Assembly: GCA_004802705.1 (NCBI GenBank)
Contig: SGPL01000245.1
Span: 7,907 to 46,967, forward strand
DNA length: 39,061 nucleotides
DNA from: Bondarzewia mesenterica
Lineage: Eukaryota > Basidiomycota > Agaricomycetes > Russulales > Bondarzewiaceae
Direction: 5' to 3'
Shown: positions 1-10,895 of the stretch, piece by piece
Layout of the letters: every line of letters starts with the position of its first letter
Position numbering within the stretch: position 1 is the first letter of the stretch
The notes under the pieces: model-generated
Seen by the model: the letters and a program-made list of their open reading frames with translations, nothing else
What the model was told of the DNA's origin: nothing
Databases searched by the model: none
Translations under genes and position numbers: made by a program

Positions 1-851
1 TCNTNNANNNNTACNANNANCNNTCTAGTCANTGCNAGTNAGNNTCGANGGGGGAACNGTACNTACNACTCCGACCGAATAAAAGAGGCTATCTTGGATA
101 AGAGCCTCNGAAAGACAGGTNTTGTCGCATCTCCAATGGTGGGAGTAGCAGTCNCATACAGTCGAGAANATCCATGATAAATCGACGCGGGCACAGCAAC
201 ATGAGAAGAGGAGGTTGTCGTTGTACTTGTCTAGCTTGGACGTNGGGCCTTGGATGGTNGTACCCTTGATTGNCANAATGACGGTGGANTTATCCGANGA
301 CAGGAATACGTGNCCGCGAGGNCCCTCCACNGGATCACCCCATCCNAATGGAAAGCTCTGTCAAAGGAGCGCAGTTGAGTATGAGTGNNAGCGGAAGCTG
401 CTGCAGGATGGGTACTCACGACATTCCACGCCTCGTCGACGTCATACCAGTTCTTCTGCCCGGGAAGTGCATACGCATTCCCCGTCATGCGGGCTAGCTG
501 CGATAGGGTATGCCGATCCTCGACGTCGGGGCCCAGGACCTCCACCGGGTTCCACTCGACCTCCTCGCTCTGTGCATGCCTCAGTGATCGCCANCGAGCG
601 CGCTGCAGAGCCTCCGTCGATCTTGGNCNATATATCGTCGTCGGGACCGCCCGTACAGTTAATGAAGAACCAGAAGCCGCAGCACTTGTATCATGAAACG
701 ATATCTGATCNGTGTCAGTGCGGTCGGGGTGAGGCAAGCGGTATTCTTGAGCTTGACGGAAGGAAAGTGGGATAGAGCNCGGACGACACGTCCCCGGCCG
801 TGTACAGAGAACGACGACTCCAAAGATAAATATCGTTAGCACGCAGAGCAT
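1..851 (-). CDS. ATG15: Autophagy-related vacuolar lipase Atg15, 5' part (runs off the left edge)
   Basis: Atg15 is a class 3 lipase that breaks down autophagic and multivesicular bodies in the vacuole. Exon 1 is 851-420 (144 codons, phase 0), the intron is 419-358 (GTGAGT..CAG), and exon 2 is 357 to about 67, followed by a likely GTANGT donor. I chose the ATG at 851 because the frame before it opens only with a TTG at 899. The protein then starts with a hydrophobic segment (residues 2-16), matching the family's N-terminal signal anchor. Visible family motifs are DQISFHD, ARMTGNAYALPG, RGHVFL, IKGTTIQG (read through Ns), the LLFSCCCARVD cysteine cluster and the WRCD..CL..EALIQD stretch. The GxSxG catalytic serine lies beyond the window. 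Many N bases prevent a clean translation. It is divergent from SAR1. Identification is firm; the start and exon 2 end are less so. Confidence 0.88.
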
Positions 852-1586
852 AGNCCAGAGGTGAGAGACATAGACAGAGATTGAAGGACCTGCTCGCAAA
901 GCACCAGCCTGCTTCCCATTTCAGGCAGATTGGNGGTTATGCTCCGGACCAGCAACTCCAAATACAGCCAAANACTGGCGCGCATACATAAAGCGCGACG
1001 CGTCTTTCTTTTTTCCTCTTCAACGCAACCTTTTAGACAGTGCCCGTTCTGCTCATCCTCTCCAGGAAGGACGAGGCGATTCGGTGATGCGGAGAGGAAT
1101 GCCTGGGCGGGTAAAAGAANTCTCGAGCTAAGCTTCGTTTTGGAAGATTCATGGCNTCGTGAGTGTCAGACCTCCCCTACATCCCGCTCCCTCTTTTCTT
1201 NGCTTCCTATNCNGTTTTTCGACTAGACTCGCGATNGGATTTTGTAGACCATTATTATGATACTNTGTTCAATGTTNTCGGTATCAAAATGCGAATATGT
1301 TNCTGGNACATGTGTATACTTTTTGACTTCTCCCNGAGTGGACGTAAGACTACAGAGGATATGTNTTGTGCATGCATATGTCTACTCTGGCGCCGAGGNA
1401 AAAAGAGGACTGTGCCCGACGTCGAGCTCGAGGGCGTCAAAGACATTGCCCAGACTGAGACTCGGCGGGGTGACCTCGGTCACGCCGTTCCCACGAACCG
1501 CCAGCGTCATAACTTGCAATAGCACANCTCCTCGAGCCTCGGTGCTCTCCCTTTCTGTCTTCGTTCTCNCCTTTTTGCTAAGTACT
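852..1586. other. Divergent intergenic region between ATG15 and SAR1
   Basis: This 735-bp stretch must hold both promoters and 5' leaders. Short open frames exist on both strands, but none shows a conserved motif and many contain N. A pyrimidine-rich stretch of about 1,540-1,580 just before the SAR1 ATG is typical of fungal leaders. I see no further gene. Confidence 0.5.
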
Positions 1587-2620
1587 ATGTTTATCATCAA
1601 CTGGTTCTGGGATGTCCTTGCTCAGCTCGGTACGTTTCTCCTTCTTTCCGTGCCTCGTGCTCCCGGGCTTCGTCATACACCCGTCAGGTGCTGAAAGCGC
1701 TGTTCGGAACAGGCCTGCTGCACAAGAACGCCAAAATTCTTTTCTTAGGTCTGGATAATGCTGGAAAGACGGTATGCTGACATGGTCTTCTTCGTTCACG
1801 CCGCGTTGTCTGNCTGTTTGTTATCTGATTTATGGCTCGTTTGCATAGACACTCCTGCATATGCTCAAGAATGATAGGCTAGCCACGCTTCAACCCACTC
1901 TCCACCCCAGTGCGTGAATACACNTTTNTACTGTCCCTCAGCTTNNGCTCAGTCCTTTTGTTCATAGCATCGGAAGAGCTTGCCATTGGCAACGTGAAGT
2001 TCACGACATACGATCTTGGTGGTCACCAGCAGGGTGTGTCCCGNACNNCCATACTTCTATTTTATCCCNNCGTCTCATANTCATGCGATTCNCTATAGCC
2101 CGTCGTCTCTGGCGTGACTACTTCCCNGAGGTCGATGGTATCGTCTTTTTGGTCGACAGTGCTGACTTTGAGCGTTTCTCCGAGTCCAAGGCCGAGCTCG
2201 ACGCACTTCTTTCCATCGAGGAACTGTCAAAGGTTCCTTTCCTCATCCTTGGCAACAAGATTGATGCGCCAGGTGCTGTCAGCGAGGAGGAGCTGAGACA
2301 TCACTTGGGCTTGTATCAGACGACGGGCAAGGTGTGACCTTTGTTCGAATTTGTGTGTATCAAGGTGCTGAAGCCGGAAGCAGGGCAAAGTTCCTTTGAA
2401 CGACATTCGCCCCATTGAGATCTTCATGTGCTCGGTTGTGCAGAGGCAAGGCTACGGTGAAGGCAAGTATACTTCATCTGCCCGCATTTCTCGGAGCTTG
2501 CTTATCTTGACCAACGTTCGCTCCGGTCTTCAGGTTTCCGCTGGGTTTCACAATATGTGCGTATCAACCTCGTTTTACTACTCCACCCTTTGTCTCACAT
2601 ACGTTCTGTGTTAGATCTGA
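1587..2620 (+). CDS. SAR1: Small GTPase Sar1, COPII coat assembly
   Basis: Sar1 recruits the COPII coat to the ER membrane. Eight exons fit: 1587-1629, 1713-1771, 1849-1909, 1968-2033, 2099-2331, 2384-2462, 2534-2556 and 2615-2620. They sum to 570 nt, or 189 residues, the usual Sar1 length, with every phase consistent. The protein begins with the membrane-inserting amphipathic helix [14 protein letters not shown]. It has the P-loop GLDNAGKT, the T-containing switch I (LQPTLHPTSEEL), the DLGGHQQARRLW switch II, NKID for guanine specificity, and the C-terminal end GFRWVSQYI. Oddities: the intron after 2462 starts with GCAAGT (GC-AG), and the last exon is only ATC plus the TGA stop. A closer-looking CAG at 1685-1687 is not used; the acceptor ending at 1712 restores QLGLLHK. 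Confidence 0.96.
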
Positions 2621-2960
2621 GCTTCGGTATTGTACGTTCACTTAGAACCGGGTTATCTCGGTCCCTCTTCGCAGTGTTGGCGCGCCGCTCATCTCGACTC
2701 TTTAGCATTGTTGTTCATCTTTAGTTAGTTATACATAGTTCTTCCCTTTTCAACCAAGTCTGAGGGTCCACTGAAATTATCACACCCGAGTTCATGGAAC
2801 GACACACAAAATATTGTGGGGACTGCCACGTCAGGAGTGTCCTGGGTCCTATGAGAGCGTTCACGCGTTCACGTGGTGTTGGACGCGCTTCATTTCGCGC
2901 TCGAGGAACTTGGAAGTGACCGAACGTTTGGGAGTGGTTTGTACAAAAAGTTGACATGCT
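2621..2960. other. Intergenic region SAR1-PIG-M
   Basis: This 340-bp tandem intergenic space holds the SAR1 3' end and the PIG-M promoter. Open frames here are short and without family features. I see no other element. Confidence 0.5.
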
Positions 2961-4728
2961 ATGAATCAACACCGCGTTCTACAATCTTTGCCGAAATTTC
3001 GTACCGTCCTTGTGATATCGACTGTTCTCCGCATAGGTCTAATCTTGTACAGTGATTGGCATGATGCCCATTCCGTCGTGAAATACACCGACGTTGACTA
3101 TCGCGTCTTCAGCGATGCAACACGGTTTGTACTCCATCCTGGACCCAATAATCGAGCTCAAGGTCCGCTCGGCAAGTGGATCAATATCGGAGAGTGAGTC
3201 CTTCTCATCTGATCATGTCCACACTGCTCAATGTCGACGACACAAACCGTTTTCTGCGGTCCTTATCCGTGATGGGCATGCAGTCCGTATACGCGGCAGA
3301 CGTATCGGTATACCCCTTTACTGGCACTTCTGCTCTCATCTAACGAGTGGATTCACGGGTCATTCGGCAAATATCTATTCGCAGGATGTGACATCCTTGC
3401 AGGGATACTGATACACAAAATTTTGGTTTCCTCGATCTTCCCACGTGCTGTTCCTCCGTCGCGGTTCTTTTCATACGCCACCAAGTCACCAGCCCATACC
3501 CCCAACTCAGAAGCATCGTCTCAGCCCGCGCAAAGCCCTGCTGGCGCTGATAGCCCCAGCACACCTTCCTTATTAGCTAGAGCTCCAGCTCAGACTCCTA
3601 TCGCGGATACGGTCGACGACACGCTACGCTTCTCGCCGCATTGCATCTCCTCAGCCCGTTCGTGTTCAGCATCTCCACGCGCGGCTCCTCGGAGTCCGTG
3701 CTCCTGTTGTTCGTGCTTCTTACCTTGTTCTTTGCCCTGCGCGGGCAGTGGGATGCGGCTGCGGTGCTTCTCGGGCTCAGCACGCACTGGAAGATCTACC
3801 CCGTCATCTATGGCTTTGCGTGCATCGGCGTGATTGGGCAGGAAGCGCTATCCGCGTCCGCTCGGCCTCGCGGCCAGACGAAGGAAGAGCGGGGCATGTT
3901 GGCCTGGGTAAAGCGGTACCTTGAAGTGTACGTGAACCCGCGCACCCTCANGTTTGCCGCTCTAAGTGCTGGCACCTTTTTTGCGCTCGGCTTCGGGATG
4001 TACTCCGTGTAAGCTCCACTTCATACTGACTTTGTACTCTATCTTCGCCGTTCCTGACGCTCAATATTGATCCCGACTTCTGTGTTTTTTTTCCTAATCC
4101 TAGATGGGGTTATCCCTTTCTTTATGAGACCTATCTCTACCACCTTCACCGGCTCGATCACCGACACAACTTTTCTCCTTACTTCTATCTCATTTATCTC
4201 ACCTACCCGGGACTCTATCCTGACGCCCCCAGGCGCTCCCTCTGGCGTCGATCGCTGAGGTCGCCGTTGGCGAGCTTCCTACCGCAGATGGTCTTGGCCC
4301 TGGGCACCGGCCTGATGTTCGGGCGGAGAAGGGACGACCTCGTCTTTACGTGGTTCGTGCAGACAGTGGTTTTTGTGATTTTCAACAAGGTTTGCACGTC
4401 GCAGGTACGTTATTTCGTGCTCGATCAAGCCGCAGTACACCCGCATCCGCGTCCCGGTTTTGATGAACGTTCGTTTCGTGTGCAGTACTTCCTGTGGTAT
4501 CTCCTCTTCATCCCACTGCTGATCCCGCGCCTCTCGATATCCTGGCGCAGGGGTCTGCTGTATTTGGTCGTATGGATGGGCACACAGGCCTTGTGGCTCA
4601 GTCAGGCATACAAGCTGGAATTCTTGGGGGAAGATGTGTTTTTTGGGTTGTGGATCTGCGGCCTGATCTATGTCGTCGGACACACTTGGGTGTTGGGCGG
4701 TATGATGAATGGATATTGCAGGGAGTAA
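2961..4728 (+). CDS. GPI14: GPI mannosyltransferase 1 (PIG-M/Gpi14)
   Basis: PIG-M is the ER enzyme that adds the first mannose to the GPI anchor precursor from dolichol-phosphate-mannose. Exon 1, 2961-3193, carries the luminal DXD signature in [13 protein letters not shown]. Exon 2 from 3284 reads [17 protein letters not shown] and [20 protein letters not shown]. The part ending at 4008 reads [20 protein letters not shown] and [11 protein letters not shown]. Exon 4, 4104-4404, carries [29 protein letters not shown] in two family blocks. Exon 5, 4486-4728, holds the last membrane segments. All of these are family blocks of a polytopic membrane protein. Between about 3,425 and 3,625 the frame changes by one base across a low-conservation Pro/Ser/Ala-rich linker, and no canonical GT-AG pair repairs it. 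It is convergent with the GMF gene. Confidence 0.92.
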
Positions 4729-4970
4729 TTGGAGGTTTGCTCTTGCTCTCTTTCTCTGCATCCGTGCTGAAACACACTGCCTGTCGGCGAGAGTGAACGT
4801 TGGCGCCATATGGACGACCTCGCACTTCATGAACCCATCGCATCCATGATCGAGCGCGATCAGATCACTCGGATGGGTGAAGGTTCTCATAGATTACTAG
4901 TACAGGAGAGTCGGACAGATATACAAGCGACTGATATTGGGTATTCGTTTGCTAAGGCCCTCAGCGTCGC

Positions 4971-5607
4971 TCATTTCGTCAACAAGTGAGAGTCAAGCGC
5001 TTCCTTCGTTAGGCCTTCCGCACCGTCCCGAACCTCAAGGACTTTACCCACATCAGCCTACATGATGCGGCGGTCAGCGATCGATCAGCCCTGATGCGGT
5101 CATCATCCCAGAAAATACTGACGGTGGTCTGGAAATCGAGGAAGGCGCTCGCGTGCAATGTGAGCATGCCGGTTTCGCAGGACGGTGGGGCCCAATTGAT
5201 GATGACGAGGGGGAACGATTTCCGACCGTCTGAGTGGTTGAGCTCGTATGAGAGCACCACATATCGAGGCGAGTTTTCCGGAAGTTCTGCGACGTTATGA
5301 GATTTGGGAAAACGCAATCGCCGTATGGGCATGCCCATCAAGCATGACGAGTGGCATGCGGTAAGTACATACCCTCTGCGAGATCTTCCGGGGTAATGTT
5401 ATCGAATTGTTCTACTTCCTCCATGAGGAGTTTTTGTTTACTGATCTTGACGACGAGAGCGGCATTTCCTGAATTACGACGGGCAAACCTGAATTTACGG
5501 AGTGAGTCCTTGAGCTCTTGTGGGATATCGACGGTGTGCGACTGTGAACGGGAGCAGATAATGAGGTTGACATTGGGTCAGTATGTTGTAGCGTAAGTAC
5601 TGACCAT
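4971..5607 (-). CDS. GMF1: Glia maturation factor homolog (ADF-H domain, Arp2/3 debranching)
   Basis: GMF proteins are single ADF/cofilin-homology proteins that bind Arp2/3 and prune branched actin. The exons are 5607-5605, 5541-5373, 5286-5123 and 5057-4971. They sum to 423 nt, or 140 residues, the normal size for GMF. Conserved stretches in order are VDIPQELKDSLRKFRFARR, ALVVKISKQKLLMEEVEQ, LPENSPRYVVLSYE, FPLVIINWAPPSCETGML, HASAFLDFQ and GKVLEVRDGAEGLTKE. The first exon is only the ATG, directly followed by the donor GTCAGT. That choice is supported because the acceptor at 5544-5542 gives the usual short N-terminus before VDIPQEL. The gene is convergent with PIG-M (242 bp) and divergent from the MFS gene (226 bp). 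Confidence 0.93.
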
Positions 5608-5833
5608 GGGGGAAGGCAAGCGAGTAGATAAGATAAGGATGGCAATCCAGTCTAGGATGGTGTAGTCAGGCCCGCGGCATAAGCATAAAGTCAGCAATTG
5701 AGCAAGCTGAAATTAGTAGCACCACACGGTATGCTAGGGTATGCATTTGGTATGCATCCATGCCGTTCGGACGCGTCCACCGTTCCCCCTTTCTTCCTGC
5801 CCCCACGTTCCACCCTGGCGCCCAGATTCGAAC

Positions 5834-8608
5834 ATGTCTGCAGACTATTCAAGAGATCGTGCTTCAAAGTCACGCTCGCGGGTGCGAGCATCCCGCAGCA
5901 CTTCTCCTGCCTACCTAGCTACTGGGCCGGAGAGCCTGATTGTGCCCGACGGGCCAGCAACGGATGAGGCTGCGGAGATGTTGCACGAGCTCATACATCC
6001 TCTTCCTCATAACACAGAAGAAACGCTTGTTGAGTTAGACGAGGACTCGACGGAGGATGACGATAATATGTTCAAGGAGCAGCTCAGCAAGCGAAGCAAG
6101 TTACCTTGGTGGAAGAGACCCTCAGCGTGGTGGTTTGTATTCGCTATTGGGGTCTCTCGTGTGAGATTCTTATGGATACCATCTTTCTTTTCATGCCTGC
6201 AGGTACATCTCGCTTGTCCCCTTCAGCACCATAGCGAGTACAACGACCCTTGCGCCTAGGATTGAAGTCTTCACTAATATTGTCTGTGATGCCTATAAAC
6301 GCGCCAATAGTCCGCGTGGTGATTGGGATTCAGAGAAGTTTGGACATTCTGCCTTGAACTTGCCAATCCATCCTGTTACTGTGCCGTCATTCGATGTTTC
6401 TGGCCTGTTTCTTGCGCCTGCAGATAACAGGGTCTTTTGGAGCAGTGACCTCCTCCCAGTGAAGGGCTCGAACGACACCGATTGGGTCGTTGACGAGCCA
6501 GTTACATGCGCTTCTGATCCTGCCGTTCAAGCGGGTGTCACGACCATTCTAGCCGGTGCGTTCAATATTTTTGCCACTGCTCACACATAGCTCTTTCCTA
6601 CTCGAATCATTTTGTACCGTTCTATCAATGATATGATATTTTTCATTTTAGCCATGGCGACGACTACTGGCGTCTTAAGTTGCTTTACCACCGGCTGGTG
6701 GAGTTCTGTGAGTCTTTGCCCATATTCTACAAGCGAAACTTCTCAATTTCGTATGCTTGCTTGCATTGACAAGCTCTCAGACCGTTATGGACGCACTTTT
6801 ATCATAGGAATCGCTATATGCGGTCTCTTAGTGCAGGATTTGAATTTCATCGTAGTTGCACTCTTCCCGAAAAAGGTTCCTGGAGGGTACATGTTCGTCT
6901 TATTTGGCTCCGTCCTCGAAGGCTTTCTGGGTGGTACGTATATGATTCAATACTTCTGATTCGATTGAGGGCTATCCACACGATTGTGCAGGCCTCGCGA
7001 CTTCGATAGCGGCCGTACATGCTTATCTCGCTGATTGCAGCACCCCTGCTTCTCGGTACGCGTCCCCTTGATTCACGCGATTTTTTTTTTTCGTTTCTTA
7101 CCAAGGCGACAATAGCGCACGCAATTTCTCGCTCTTCCTTGGTCTTCTATTCACAGGTGCCGCCCTTGGTCCCTCTCTAGGATCTCTCCTTATTTGGTGG
7201 AGCAACAATATCATGTCTGTCTTCTACATGTCCACGTCCGTCCACTGCCTCTATGCTATCTTCACTTGGTTCGTTATCCCCGAGAGTCTCTTGCCCGTCC
7301 AAATGACATTTTCTCGCCGGAAACATGCTGAAGAAGCTGAGATAAGGCGGCGCAGAACTGGCCTACTGTCTAGGCTGAGACGGCTGTTCTCGTTCTTGAG
7401 CCCGTTGAGCATGCTGGCGCCGCCCCTGGTTGAGCAGGCTGTGTCCCCGCGGAAGACCGGGTCTAGGGATTGGAACCTTACCCTTGTGACCATGGCTTAT
7501 GGTTCTCTTATCTCACTAATGGTGAGCCCACTGTGAGATTGTCGAGTAGATCAAACCTGACGGATCTTTTCAGGGGTCGACTCAATACATCATGCAGTAT
7601 GCGAGTGCGAAGTATCGGTGGTCCACAGTCATGGTACGTCTCACTCGTATGCCCGGCATCGCGCAAACTTCCAATAACGTGTACAGCTCGGATACTGGAT
7701 CAGTATCGTCTCAGCAGCTAGAGCGCTGTACTTGACCTTTATCTTCCCTTGTACGTTCTCCTTTGACAGTCTAACTTGTCATCTCCGAGGTTTACCCTAC
7801 CTCCCAGTAATCATCAAACAGTTCAAACCTACATCCCCTCCAATCCGCCTTCCCGTATCGCCTTTGGAGCCACTGAACCCTAACAATCCTACCTCTCCTT
7901 CGAGTACCACATCTCGCTCTAGCTCATCGGGTCCAGGAGCGAAGTCACCAGACGACCAAGTACGAGCGCACGAGGAACACCACTCCCCGTCCTTCGACCT
8001 CGCACTTGCGCGTGGATCCACGCTGATCGACATCATATCGTACACCCTCCTTCCGCTTGCGCCAACCCCAATCGCATTTGTCATGGCGTCTACCATCAGC
8101 TCGCTCGGCGCGGGCTTCTCGCCTGCGGTACACAGTCTCTCGCTCGAACTTTACCGGCGCCGCGGCGGGACAGAGTCGGGCGAGCTGTTCGGTGCCATGA
8201 GTGTCGTTCAGGCGCTGAGGTACGTTTTATCTGATTCTTCACCCTCGTCCCACATCTCCACCACGATTTTGACCCAAGTCACTGGCATCGTGCAGCTCGC
8301 AGATCATCGGTCCCGCGGCGTTTGGGTTCGTGTACATCAAAACAGTCGCCAAGTTCCCGCCAGCTTTGCTCTTCGTCGCGCTGGGGCTGAGCGCGAGCGC
8401 ATTCCTCATGCTCAGTCTTGTGCGGCTGCAGCCTGAAGCAAAGCATGGGGATGTCGCCTCGTTGATTGACGTCGAAGGCATGAGCTCGCCCGCGCAAGAG
8501 ACCGAGATGCAGCCGCAGATCCCAGATATCGTCATTCAGGACGCGGATGAGCAGGCGGAGAGGGGTCGAAGGGTCAGCCAGAGCGTGGATGTGTCTACCG
8601 ATGTCTAA
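5834..8608 (+). CDS. Major facilitator superfamily transporter
   Basis: This is a polytopic membrane transporter of 728 residues with unknown substrate. Ten exons are in phase: 5834-6132, 6203-6555, 6652-6707, 6774-6933, 6992-7055, 7116-7521, 7574-7633, 7687-7750, 7808-8219 and 8296-8608. The MFS loop 2-3 signature appears as GWWSSLSDRYGR across the 6707/6774 junction, and a FTGAALGPSLG block follows in a later helix. The N-terminus (about 100 residues) is hydrophilic and Ser/Arg then Asp/Glu-rich. It is followed by WWKRPSAWWYISLVPFS entering helix 1. A long loop between helices 2 and 3 or before motif A and a Ser/Pro-rich central loop (about 7,840-7,990) enlarge it beyond the usual 450-550 residues. 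The first donor (GTTTGT after 6132) is the weakest junction. The substrate cannot be read from sequence. Confidence 0.88.
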
Positions 8609-9043
8609 AATGCCAAGTAATCAGTCCGGTGTGTGGGCATCTTATTGTACGATATGAATTGTTGCGTTTGAATACATGGTTTCCTTGCTTTGGCTAGGGC
8701 TGCTTTTTCTGCCTTTTCGTTGTCGTTCTTATCGCTACTTTGTTGTTGTTGTATGTTAGTGACAGATTTTAGTGACGATATTATAGTACGCTCGTCCAGG
8801 ATTCAAATTCGTCTCCTAGGCGATCTCTTCAATTGTGTGAAACTCCGTACGCTGTCTATCCCGTTGAGTGCCATTGGCCACGGATACACTAAACACTCGG
8901 ACCTTGACGCAAATGACAGAAAAAGGGCAATAATACTACAATTCTGAACACGAACACTACGCAGCATAAATTACCGCCTCACTAGTCAAGCCTGTCCGCA
9001 CGTTGAAATCAAGAAGCTACCCCACGACCCGACCTCGAGTAAA
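8609..9043. other. Convergent intergenic region
   Basis: This is shared 3' space of the MFS and 5-phosphatase genes. It contains open frames of up to about 85 codons without conserved motifs. The phosphatase could extend slightly into it if its last intron is real (donor GTGAGT near 9,061, terminal exon near 8,980). Confidence 0.4.
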
Positions 9044-10582
9044 TCAGACGGAATCAGAGGACTCACCCAACACGATCCTCTCGCTCTTCCACCAGGTCCA
9101 TGCACCGATGCCCAACAAGCAGTTCCCGATCCCGACTGCCGCATTACCAGCGCCGACGATGACCAAGAACCACCATATGAAGCCTATCATCCTGTCAAGC
9201 GCGCGGCCGGTGTAGCGTTTGAGTACCGCGTAGCGATCGGGAATCGGTGTGTAGTTTGGGGGGAGGCGGAGACGGGGGATTGTTTCGAATGAGGTCAGTG
9301 ATGGGGTGGCGGGGAGGAGTAGGAGTGAGACTATTGGTTTCTGCAAGGAGAGGAGTGTGAGGATGCGAAGAAGGTAAAGAGGGGAGTCATACGTGGTCCG
9401 ACATCGTGTACGACGGGATTGTAGTATACAACAGGTTTGTGATAGCGGTCTTGTCTGGGGTATCAGGGGAGTCGGTGTAAGTGGTGTACAATACTCTATC
9501 GGTCCATGAAGGGGGCCTTTGTATGCTGTAACGGCGCGCCAAAGTTTAGAATTTCAATCTCAAAAAAAAATGAATGCCGATAGAGGACGAACTTATAACG
9601 ATCGACATCTCCAATGTTATACTTGTAGCTGCACTGGAACCTCCAGAATTCGCCTTCCCTGAGACCTTGTAAAATGGTGTTTTTTCTGTGCTCAATGAGC
9701 AGTTGGTCGAATTCTTTGAGCTCCTCTCGACCTTCATTTGTAGATAGAGCGGACAATAAATTATCACGTTGGTTTATTCCTGCGAGTGCGTGAAAAGGAG
9801 GCAAAGACAGCCGAAAGTTCAAGTCGCCCAGGAAAAAGAGATGCGAGGTGGAGTATATCGTGGTCGGGGGGGAGGATGCAGAGGAATCTGCGAGAGGCAA
9901 GAAGAGCAATGAGCCGACGATATGGTGGTAATCTGCGATGCGTTGGGCAAGATTGGGCTCATGAGCGTCAGGTGAGCACACACAAACCTTTGTGTGTGAG
10001 GTATCAGTACGGAGATATTTGAAGTTAAGGGCCTCTCACGTATAAACCTCGCCGAGCCCTCCATCTTCACCTTCAGCTCGAAAGCGCACGCCTACGGCCC
10101 CCTTGTTTCCCATGTACGCAGGCCCGCAACCAGTCCATTGTGTCTGCACGTCGCGCACTTGGCGCGCGATGCCCGAGTCCTTTGCATAGACCAGTAAAGC
10201 AACACCGACATTCACGACTTTTTGCGACCAGAGAATACTTCTCTTTGTTATGCGCATGGGTCTCGATTTGCGATAGTATGAGTGCATTTCTCTCCTCTAC
10301 GACGGACTTTGAGAGGCCAGAGACTGCAATAAGTCACGATGTGAGAAGTAAATGACTGGATAGATCAAACTGACGACCGAGATAAAGGGGCAAGAGCTCT
10401 TGAAATCCGACTGCAACGATGTCGGGTGCACGAGGGTCATGCGCGAGGAAATTCGAAACTTCAAGCGTGGGTGACAACCAATCGACAAGGTCCTGAGGCA
10501 AACTATTCTCTCCCTGCGCCGCCGTATTATATGACGCTATCTGGATGAGAAGACGGTCGTCGGTGGAAGGACTGGCTGTCAT
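9044..10582 (-). CDS. Inositol polyphosphate 5-phosphatase with C-terminal hydrophobic segment (Inp54-like), with frame breaks
   Basis: Enzymes of this endonuclease/exonuclease/phosphatase fold remove the 5-phosphate of phosphoinositides such as PI(4,5)P2. The exons are 10582-10375, 10323-10040, 9987-9593, 9525-9393 and 9340-9044. Catalytic motifs appear in order: VGFQELLPL, GNKGAVGVRF, FVCAHL, FLGDLNFRL, PSWTDRVLY and SDHKP. After the catalytic domain a hydrophobic stretch (IGFIWWFLVIVGAGNAAVG and a following GNCLLGIG) close to the C-terminus suggests a tail anchor. Yeast Inp54 is ER-anchored in this way, so an ER location is an inference. Two single-base frame breaks are needed for a full protein: one extra base in the T-run 10219-10223, and one missing base between 9966 and 9967. 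Corrected, it would be about 438 residues. The stop at 9044-9046 is tentative. Confidence 0.88.
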
Positions 10583-10895
10583 TGTTGGACTGGTTCACGT
10601 CCAGAGATGACCTACTCAGAAAGGAACTCATTATTCATGCTGTCATGGCGAGGCGAAGAGGGCATACAAATATACATAGAAACGATGGTGACGTTCCCTG
10701 TACTGTACCGCAGATGATGTTGAATGCGTCGTAGTTGTAGCAGTTCCAGAATGAGAGAGGTCGGGCGGGCTAGGTAATGGCTAGGTACAAGGAAGACGCG
10801 CTCTCCGCATCCATCCACGCTCGCTCATCATCTTGCCCCAACCTCATGTCCTTCTCCAATCCCCACATTTTCTGACTTGTTCCGCTTCCACCATC
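10583..10895. promoter_or_regulatory. Divergent promoter region, 5-phosphatase / GPAT
   Basis: This 313-bp space lies between two start codons facing apart, so it must drive both genes. It includes a pyrimidine-rich tract (about 10,800-10,890) before the GPAT ATG. No specific factor site was recognised. Confidence 0.45.

Noticed and set aside
852..899. Extension of ATG15 upstream to a TTG at 899
   Set aside because: No in-frame ATG lies there; the ATG at 851 directly precedes the hydrophobic anchor expected at the Atg15 N-terminus. The ATG at 919 is in another frame.
930..1560. Overlapping open frames of 60-145 codons between ATG15 and SAR1
   Set aside because: They contain many Ns, lack motifs and overlap each other in different frames. 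They are most likely leader and promoter sequence.
4279..4890. 203-codon minus-strand open frame opposite PIG-M
   Set aside because: It is antisense to well-conserved PIG-M exons and has no family features.
7797..8133. Minus-strand open frames opposite the MFS central loop
   Set aside because: They are shadows of GC-rich coding sequence of the transporter.
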